This document shows positions 57,434 to 64,000 of a DNA stretch of 64,000 nt, one piece after another (the first letter of the stretch is position 1; each line of letters begins with the position of its first letter). The notes under the pieces were generated by a model that had not been told where the DNA came from, did not search any database, and saw only the letters and a list, made by a program, of their open reading frames with translations. The position numbers and the translations under genes are program-made. Source of the stretch: Deltaproteobacteria bacterium (GTDB lineage Bacteria > Myxococcota_A > Polyangia > JAAYKL01); contig JAUVDV010000017.1 in NCBI GenBank assembly GCA_030595125.1, positions 1-64,000 on the forward strand. Reading direction: 5' to 3'.

Positions 57434-58357
57434 ATGAAGCGATATATATTTGTGTTGGCCTTCGCGGTGGTCTCGGTATGCACAACGGCCAAGACTGCAA
57501 CCGCTCAGGAGATCCTTCTTGAGGGTCCACTTGCGGGTGCGCCGGCGGTGCGTAAGCTGGTTCAATACCGTGAGATGCGGTTTTCCGCCGGGCCACAGTT
57601 TGGGTACACCTTGCTGAACGAGTACATGCACAACTTCATGCTCGGTGCGAAGCTCGAGTTCAACATCCTCGAATGGTTGTCGGTGGGATTGGTGGGGTAC
57701 TATGTTGTCAACGCCCCCACAAAGCTCACCACGCATATCTCTAATTCGGAGGATATCGCCGGGGATGCCACCACGCCGGCGGACAGTAACTTTCCGAGTT
57801 ACACCGGCGCGGGCAACTTCGAGGATCAGGTGTCCCACATGAAGGGGCTGTACATGGCTCAGATCGGGCTCATTCCTTTACGCGGAAAGCTGGCCGTTTT
57901 CGAGAAGTTGTTCGTCGCCATAGACGGCTATATTTTCCTCGGCGGCGGTGTAGTTCATTTCGAGGAGCGGGAATTGTGTAATCGCAGCGGCGATAGCTGT
58001 GGAGACATGAACCTGGACGGCAGCGGCTCTGTCGTTCGCGAGAGTCGCATCACGGGTACATTCACCTTTGGTGTTGGGTTCACCACGTATTTCAACGATT
58101 GGATAGGGTTGAGTCTCGAGTACCGGCTCGCACCGTTCAAGTGGAACGCGGGCGGAACCGACGAGGCGGGTCAAGCCGGTACAGAGTGGGAGCTTGTAGA
58201 GGAAGACGATGTCGTCTTCTGGGATCCGGTCGAAAAAGGATCGGGCGACTATCCGGACGGCAATATCAGCGAGGAAGACAGGAGTTGGAACTCCAATCAG
58301 AGCATCTCCATCGGCGTCATCTTCCACTTCCCGCTCGAGGCCACCGTCGCCCACTAA
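57434..58357 (+). CDS. Outer-membrane beta-barrel protein, related in pattern to preceding gene
   Basis: Signal peptide; IPLRGKLAVFEKLFVAIDGYIFLGGGVVHFE; terminal SIGVIFHFPLEA. Confidence 0.7.
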   Translation: MKRYIFVLAFAVVSVCTTAKTATAQEILLEGPLAGAPAVRKLVQYREMRFSAGPQFGYTLLNEYMHNFMLGAKLEFNILEWLSVGLVGYYVVNAPTKLTTHISNSEDIAGDATTPADSNFPSYTGAGNFEDQVSHMKGLYMAQIGLIPLRGKLAVFEKLFVAIDGYIFLGGGVVHFEERELCNRSGDSCGDMNLDGSGSVVRESRITGTFTFGVGFTTYFNDWIGLSLEYRLAPFKWNAGGTDEAGQAGTEWELVEEDDVVFWDPVEKGSGDYPDGNISEEDRSWNSNQSISIGVIFHFPLEATVAH

Positions 58358-60379
58358 TTATTTCTTCTTGAATAGATCCAACAGGCCCGAAGTTTCGGTT
58401 TGCTGCCGCATGCGGAGAATTCGCAGTTGCCTGGCCGCGTCGATGTTCTGAGGATCGATCTCCAGGGCTTTTTCGAAGAGTTTTTCGGCCCGGTCGGTTT
58501 TTTTCTCTCTCAGGTAGTAGTTGCCCAGAAGGTAGACTGTCAGCGCCAGATCCGGGTGTTTCTTGAATAGTGCCGTGAGGTCCTTCTCGGTATGAGCCGA
58601 CATCTTCCTGGGAGCGACCAGGTAGGCGGTCCAGATCCGGTACGCGCTGTAGCGGGGCTTGCTCTCGAGTTCTTCCGCCTGCTTCAGGAGCGGCAACGCG
58701 CGCGCGAAGTCGCCGTTTCTGAGAAAGGAGAAACCGTCCTCGAACAGGATCTCGTGTCGATCTTTTCCGGACTGAGTCTTGTGCTGTCCGGTCTTATCCT
58801 GCGAGGTGAGGTGAGCTTTTTTTTCTTCGTCGTCGATCTGTGCGATGTAGCTCTGTCTTGTTTCGGGATCGATCAGGGTTTTGTGGGCCGTATGAATTCG
58901 TATGAACAGCTCTTCGATCTTCTCGTGGACCAGGCCCTTGTCGATATTCACCAACGTGTCAGGGTGATATCTTCGTTGTCGCTCCTTGAACGCCCTTGTG
59001 ATCTCTTCGGGCGAAGCATCCCGCTGGACACCGAGAAGATTGAAGTAGTCTGCCGTCCGATACTTGATGTACTCGGCCAAAAACTGGTTTGCGGCCTCGT
59101 GTCGGGCGTCGATCTTGCTTGTCTGTGGTGATTCGATCGGTTCATCCCCGGACAGGGTCACCGGCTTCTGTCCCGAGGAAATCCCGGTCACGAAACCCAT
59201 GCGTTTCATGATAAAAAACGAGTAAAGCGTGGCGAGGACTGCGTCGATGTCACCAATCTCCGCAACGATATTGTTGATGGTCGCCTTCTTTTTTACCAGC
59301 CTCAGGATCTTCACTTCCTGGATTGAAAGATTGAGATCCGTTTGAGAATATTGGGATTCCTCAAGGGGAAAAGCTTCGCTGTCAGTGGTGACCCGCATCC
59401 TCTTGAAGATTTCTTTCGAGGACCAGAATTTCAAAACCCCGTCGAGAATGATCCGACCGGTGGGCATCCTGGCGATGATAATGTCGTCCTTCCAGGAGTC
59501 GCCGTACTCGATCTTGAATGTCCCCGCTTTCCATTTGAAGGTGGAAACGACCTTGTGGATCAGGTGAGACTCCAGTTCCTCGAAAAGTTCGTGGGGGCCA
59601 AGGAGTTGTTGTTTGAGAACCACTTCGCCGAAACGCTTGCCGGTCCGGTGCATCTCAACAAGAGCTGCGGAGTGCTGTTTTGCTGTCAATCGACCGTTCT
59701 CTACCAGGTGGGCTCCCAGGGTCTCCTCTGGAATGGAGGACTCGGCGTATACCGACAAGCCGTTGAGAAAGTAGATTCTCTTCTCGGTTGTTCCAGACAC
59801 GATTCGCAGTTTGCAAGTCTCTGATTGAGTGAACAGTCCGTGGACGATGAGCGGCAACGGATATTCCTCCAACTCGCCCATTTCGGGAATCTCCGCGTCC
59901 TCGCTTTGGGCCGGGCGCTCCGCTGACTCTGTCAGGTCACCGAACAGATCATTTCCGGAAAGGGCGGGCCTCGCGGATGACTGAACCTTCGCAGTGGGTT
60001 TCGTGGCTTGTCTGACCTTTTCAAGGAGGTTCCTGACCTGAAAGGGCTTTTGCAGGTAGAACGACACGTTTAGCTTGGCGGTCTCTGCCACCAGATCTTT
60101 CGATTGGAGCACCGCGCTCATCATTATCACCGGAACGTCGGCGCCCCATGGGGTCTTCCTGAGCCGTTTCAGGGCCTCTATTCCGTCGAGGCGGGGAAGG
60201 AGGACGTCGAACAGGATAATGTCCGGCCTCTCTTCTTGCGCCATTTTCAACCCCTCGATTCCGTCGACGGCTTCGAGTACTTTGTAGCCGTTGGATCCGA
60301 GGTAAATAGTCACAATTTTTCTGACATCCTCGTTGTCCTCCACAACAAGGATTCGCTTCACTGGATCTGGTTGCTTCAT
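58358..60379 (-). CDS. Response regulator - DUF4388/PATAN-like - J-domain - TPR fusion (start ATG 60379 likely)
   Basis: Receiver ILVVEDNEDVRKIV...IILFDVLLPRLDG...K; LRIVSGTTEKRIYFLNGLSVYAESS; DYFNLLGVQRDASPEEITRAFKERQRRYHPDTL; C-terminal TPRs. Confidence 0.9.
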   Translation of the reverse strand: MKQPDPVKRILVVEDNEDVRKIVTIYLGSNGYKVLEAVDGIEGLKMAQEERPDIILFDVLLPRLDGIEALKRLRKTPWGADVPVIMMSAVLQSKDLVAETAKLNVSFYLQKPFQVRNLLEKVRQATKPTAKVQSSARPALSGNDLFGDLTESAERPAQSEDAEIPEMGELEEYPLPLIVHGLFTQSETCKLRIVSGTTEKRIYFLNGLSVYAESSIPEETLGAHLVENGRLTAKQHSAALVEMHRTGKRFGEVVLKQQLLGPHELFEELESHLIHKVVSTFKWKAGTFKIEYGDSWKDDIIIARMPTGRIILDGVLKFWSSKEIFKRMRVTTDSEAFPLEESQYSQTDLNLSIQEVKILRLVKKKATINNIVAEIGDIDAVLATLYSFFIMKRMGFVTGISSGQKPVTLSGDEPIESPQTSKIDARHEAANQFLAEYIKYRTADYFNLLGVQRDASPEEITRAFKERQRRYHPDTLVNIDKGLVHEKIEELFIRIHTAHKTLIDPETRQSYIAQIDDEEKKAHLTSQDKTGQHKTQSGKDRHEILFEDGFSFLRNGDFARALPLLKQAEELESKPRYSAYRIWTAYLVAPRKMSAHTEKDLTALFKKHPDLALTVYLLGNYYLREKKTDRAEKLFEKALEIDPQNIDAARQLRILRMRQQTETSGLLDLFKKK

Positions 60380-60445
60380 GACAACCTCCATAATATGGTG
60401 TAAAGATTCAGCTGATCAATAACGAAACTCAAGAATGAGGATTTG

Positions 60446-60967
60446 ATGGGCGCAAAGGTAGTTAAAACATTGTCAAACGCATTTCTGACGGTGGGGATCG
60501 TCGCGTTGTTTCTTGCCTGTGGCCCCACCTGCCCGGAGATCAAGGGTGCTCTTGACGAAGAGGCGATCATTGGCGAGGACGTGGCTCGGGTCAACGCCCT
60601 GGTGGAGAAGCGCAAGGCGGCCATCGCCGAGGCGAAGAGCGGCCAGATAGAGACCTTCCCGCTGCAAAGACTGAAGTTTTCGGTGACGGCGTGGGAAATG
60701 GCCGTGTGGGTTCAGGCCAGGATTATCAAGATCTCTCCACGGTTTGAAGACTCGCCCAAGTACGTGGAGTACGCGTCGATAATCAACAAGATCAGGTGCT
60801 ATCTCGATAAGTTGGTCGCGGATCCTGAGCACACGGTTTCCGATGTTACCGGCAAGAAGCTTCAAGCCCACAAGACCCGTATCGATACCTTGTTTCGCAG
60901 GGAGGGCACGATTACCAAGAGCGAGTTCGCAAGCTATCTCGAAGAGGGGATCGTTTCGGAGAATTAA
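60446..60967 (+). CDS. Lipoprotein of unknown function
   Basis: Lipobox VALFLACG. Confidence 0.6.
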   Translation: MGAKVVKTLSNAFLTVGIVALFLACGPTCPEIKGALDEEAIIGEDVARVNALVEKRKAAIAEAKSGQIETFPLQRLKFSVTAWEMAVWVQARIIKISPRFEDSPKYVEYASIINKIRCYLDKLVADPEHTVSDVTGKKLQAHKTRIDTLFRREGTITKSEFASYLEEGIVSEN

Positions 60968-61025
60968 AGCCGGCCTCCATCATCTTCCCCTTCCCCTATC
61001 TCAGGGGAAGGCCGGGATGGGGTTT
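60964..61025 (+). repeat. 62-bp dispersed palindromic element, copy C
   Basis: Begins with stop TAA of the upstream CDS and overlaps stop of the convergent CDS (61024-61026). Confidence 0.95.
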
Positions 61026-61449
61026 AGCGGGCGGGCCAGGACAGATTGACTGATTCCATCTGACATTGTTTGTCGTCACAGAGGCTCAGTTTCAGTTTTG
61101 CGGTGACTGTTTTTGCCTGGGCAACAGCAATGTATGGCACGGTAAAAACGACAGCTTTCTGCGCAAACTTGGTGGCGTCGCCCTTCTTGAACTTGACCTT
61201 TTTCAGGGTGATACCCTCACCGGGTATCAGGGTGAGCTTCCAGGGATATAGCTTGTTGCAGTGGTACCCATTGGTTCCGGTGACCGTGATAACGGCGGTT
61301 CGATTATCGCCGTCTCCTGATGTTTCGATCTTGACCTTGTAGAAGGAGCCGGCCTTGTTGACAACCGCCGCAGAGGTGGCCGATACGGCCGCGAGTAAGA
61401 ACAGAGAGGTTCCGATTGTGATGATGGCGAGTTTTCGATAGTTCTTCAT
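61024..61449 (-). CDS. Exported protein of unknown function
   Basis: Signal peptide MKNYRKLAIITIGTSLFLLAAVSATSAA. Confidence 0.65.
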   Translation of the reverse strand: MKNYRKLAIITIGTSLFLLAAVSATSAAVVNKAGSFYKVKIETSGDGDNRTAVITVTGTNGYHCNKLYPWKLTLIPGEGITLKKVKFKKGDATKFAQKAVVFTVPYIAVAQAKTVTAKLKLSLCDDKQCQMESVNLSWPAR

Positions 61450-61525
61450 TGCTGTAGTTTCCTTGTTCCAGACGTTCCTCTATTATGACGCTAGAAAATG
61501 ATTAATGTTACAAGCTTTTTAGATT

Positions 61526-62323
61526 ATGGACCAAGTATCCGCAAAAACAACGCCGGATTGGACCACAGATGCCATCTATGAGGGCCGGCTGGTTCTTCGC
61601 CAGTCACAAAAGGGATATCGATTTTCGGTTGATGCTCCGCTGCTCACTCGGTTCGCCTGTCTGGGCAAGCCCGCCGCGCATTGTGTTGACCTTGGGGCGG
61701 GGTGCGGTGTGGTCGGACTGGGAATACTCGCGGCAGGGGGCGCCCGTAGACTCACCTCGGTGGAAGTGCAGGAGGGGCTGGCATCGTTCTGTATGTTCAA
61801 CGCCCGCAACAACAACCTGGACGGCGCTTTCAACCTGGTAGCCAGTGACATGAGGAGCGCGGATGAGCGGCTTGTCGCGGGATCCTTCGATCTGGTCGTA
61901 TCCAACCCTCCTTTTTGGCCGGTGCAATCCAGCCGGCTTCCAGACGAGGAGGAGCGGCGAATAGCGTGTCATGAAGTAATGATTGATCTCGATGGGTTGG
62001 TCGAGATCGCCGCAAAACTTCTCCAACCCAGGCGGGGTAGACTCTGCGTGGTTTTTCCCGCCCGGCGATTGGACGACCTCCTGATCGCTCTCTCTCGGAT
62101 CGGTCTGGGGGCCGTCAAGCTTCAGGCTGTCCACCCCATACCGGGGGAGCCGGCGCAGGTAGTCCTGGTGGAGGCTCGTCATGGACGCCCCGGCAGCCTC
62201 GATCTGGTTGCACCGATCATCCTCAAGGAGGCGGACGGGACCGACAGTGGGGACGCGGTGGAGATGCTGAGCGGACGTTTCTCCGACAGCCTCAGGGCGC
62301 GGAAGGACAGGCGCACGGCTTGA
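61526..62323 (+). CDS. TrmN6-like (tRNA1Val A37 N6) methyltransferase
   Basis: CVDLGAGCGVVGLGILAAGGARRLTSVEVQ; VVSNPPFWPV. Confidence 0.88.
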   Translation: MDQVSAKTTPDWTTDAIYEGRLVLRQSQKGYRFSVDAPLLTRFACLGKPAAHCVDLGAGCGVVGLGILAAGGARRLTSVEVQEGLASFCMFNARNNNLDGAFNLVASDMRSADERLVAGSFDLVVSNPPFWPVQSSRLPDEEERRIACHEVMIDLDGLVEIAAKLLQPRRGRLCVVFPARRLDDLLIALSRIGLGAVKLQAVHPIPGEPAQVVLVEARHGRPGSLDLVAPIILKEADGTDSGDAVEMLSGRFSDSLRARKDRRTA

Positions 62324-62341
62324 AGGGGATGGGGTCTTCGA

Positions 62342-64000
62342 TCAGTTGACCGGCAATCCGACGATGTCAAACGTATCGATGAGGTCAAAGAGAATAAGGC
62401 CCTCGGCCGCCTGATCTATCAGAACCAGATCCATATCGGGGGATATCGCAATATCCGTGATGTCGTTTCCCAGAACATAAGCCATTTCTGAGAAGCCGTT
62501 TATGGTCTCAAAAGTTATCTGCATGGAATCTATGGTGTTGGGATTGAAGTCTTCCTCGGGAAGGCACAGGGTGAACTTCATGTAGTAATTGTAGAACTCC
62601 ACGCCGTCGTACACCCGCTGGTTGCGCCACCGGGCCAATTCTTCGGAGTCATCGTCCACGTAAGGCATGCATTGTCCGGTGACGGGATCCATGGAGCCGT
62701 GATAGAGGTGTCCCGTGCTCCCCCCCTCGAGAACCCAGTGGTCGTTTGCCCGTATCTTGTAGTTGAAGACCTGGCCAAAACAATCCTGCGTGGGGAGCGG
62801 AGACATGAACCCTTTTATCAGGATCTTGTTGCTGTCCAGGATCTCTTTGACCCTGTAAATCAAGTCTGCATCTTCGAATTGCGAGCAGTCGATCCCTTCC
62901 GGGAGATTGGGCGGGGGATTGGGCTCGGAGGTGATCTCCAGTAGATCGCCATCGTATCCTTTCAACCCATCGATGTCGTATATTACGCCATCGATGTCGC
63001 TGCCCAGCAAACCAGAAGCGCAGAAATCCTTGGATTCGTCTACCAGCACCAATTCGTTCTCATCGCTCTCGTCCCAATAGAGGACACCGACGCCGCTTAA
63101 TCCGATATCGCCTTCCCACTTGATTCGCCACGGCTCGTTGCTGGACCGCCGGTTGTCACAGGAAAACATGATTCCGTACTCGCTGGTCTCGTCATCGGGA
63201 CCCTTGAAATCGGCGCCCGTGTCGCAAGGGTTTCCACCATCGCCCACGCCTGCGTCGAAGTATGGAGCGCTGTTACCCGAAACGGTCGCTTCGTCGATCT
63301 CCACTATCGGTTCGTCGAGGAGGCGTGGAATCGGGCATTCGGTCGGGTCGTCTTCTTCGTCCTCGCACCACCAGTCCGTGGCTGTCCTCAGGGAGTGGTT
63401 TTTAATGTCGTATCCCGCCGCCAGCGCGTTTCTGTCCTCCACGTCGATCACGAAGATGCCCGCCATTGTGGTGGATACGATCCCGAACGTTCCGCTGAAG
63501 GTATATGGATCAACAGGACCCTCCTCGCCGAGGTGAATCATGTTGATAGCTCGCGCCCTGCCGGGAACATCCAGGCTGAATGCGTTTGTGGCGAAGGGGT
63601 TGTCCTCACTGACAGGAAGGATGTCTCCTGTCACGAGATCAATCACGACTATGCCGCCCTGTTCGTTCTCGACGGCGTAGATCCAACGTTCCAGTTCGGG
63701 TTCGATCACCATGTCTCGCGTCGTGAACTCCTCGAGCTCCAGGCGGCGGATGATCGATCCATCGCCCAGGGGACCCGGTGTGGAAAGGGCGAGAGCCTCC
63801 TGAACAAGGATCTCACTGTCGAGCTCAATGATGTAACGGCCCTCTTTTCCGCCCACGTAAATGGATGAAGTCACATCCGAGGCCGTTATTGCCCAGGGCA
63901 CTATGCCCGCCGCAGAAGTGTCCGGGGGAGCATGCTGGATTCCGGTGTAGGTACCCAGCCGGAGGTATCCGAGCAGTCGGCCCTGTGAGCCGCTCTCAAA
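62342..64000 (-). CDS. Large protein of unknown function, 5' end beyond the window
   Basis: Frame stays open upstream of ORF-track start 63901 to position 64000 (...GRLLGYLRLGTYTGIQHAPPDTSAAGIVPWAITASDV); repeated YVLGNDITDIAISPDMDLVLID-type segments. Confidence 0.7.
   Translation of the reverse strand, partial: FESGSQGRLLGYLRLGTYTGIQHAPPDTSAAGIVPWAITASDVTSSIYVGGKEGRYIIELDSEILVQEALALSTPGPLGDGSIIRRLELEEFTTRDMVIEPELERWIYAVENEQGGIVVIDLVTGDILPVSEDNPFATNAFSLDVPGRARAINMIHLGEEGPVDPYTFSGTFGIVSTTMAGIFVIDVEDRNALAAGYDIKNHSLRTATDWWCEDEEDDPTECPIPRLLDEPIVEIDEATVSGNSAPYFDAGVGDGGNPCDTGADFKGPDDETSEYGIMFSCDNRRSSNEPWRIKWEGDIGLSGVGVLYWDESDENELVLVDESKDFCASGLLGSDIDGVIYDIDGLKGYDGDLLEITSEPNPPPNLPEGIDCSQFEDADLIYRVKEILDSNKILIKGFMSPLPTQDCFGQVFNYKIRANDHWVLEGGSTGHLYHGSMDPVTGQCMPYVDDDSEELARWRNQRVYDGVEFYNYYMKFTLCLPEEDFNPNTIDSMQITFETINGFSEMAYVLGNDITDIAISPDMDLVLIDQAAEGLILFDLIDTFDIVGLPVN

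Overview
64-kb, gene-dense window from a GC-rich Gram-negative bacterium. Gene content suggests a Myxococcota/deltaproteobacterial-type lineage (inference from PEGA, PilZ, DUF4388 and Ser/Thr-kinase proteins and Asp/Thr-linker lipoproteins). No rRNA, tRNA, CRISPR array, phage or transposase was recognised. Housekeeping genes include alaS, an EF-G-like GTPase, ftsEX, a class II RNR (nrdJ), nagZ, hflX, queG, ybeY, a tandem-domain thyX, a Sua5/YciO-like gene, a Cys/Met PLP enzyme, an RlmI-like methyltransferase, yraN, ftsY and a TrmN6-like methyltransferase. These are interspersed with accessory lipoproteins, outer-membrane beta-barrels and signalling proteins. Points most worth a second look: (i) a 62-bp dispersed palindromic element in three copies (two identical in opposite orientations, one 59/62), each lying between convergent genes and touching or supplying their stop codons; (ii) a family of four LRR/receptor-L-like lipoproteins, three in tandem, with a ~190-bp near-identical duplicated promoter/signal-peptide segment carrying a tetO-core palindrome; (iii) seven lipoproteins sharing a hexamer-repeat-encoded (D[TSA])n linker; (iv) a degenerate kinase + PEGA + bona fide kinase cluster; (v) paired NrdR-like boxes 32 bp apart upstream of nrdJ; (vi) a tandem ThyX whose signature motif appears split between two domains; (vii) a response regulator-DUF4388-J-domain-TPR fusion. 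All calls come from reading the sequence and supplied ORFs; no searches were run.
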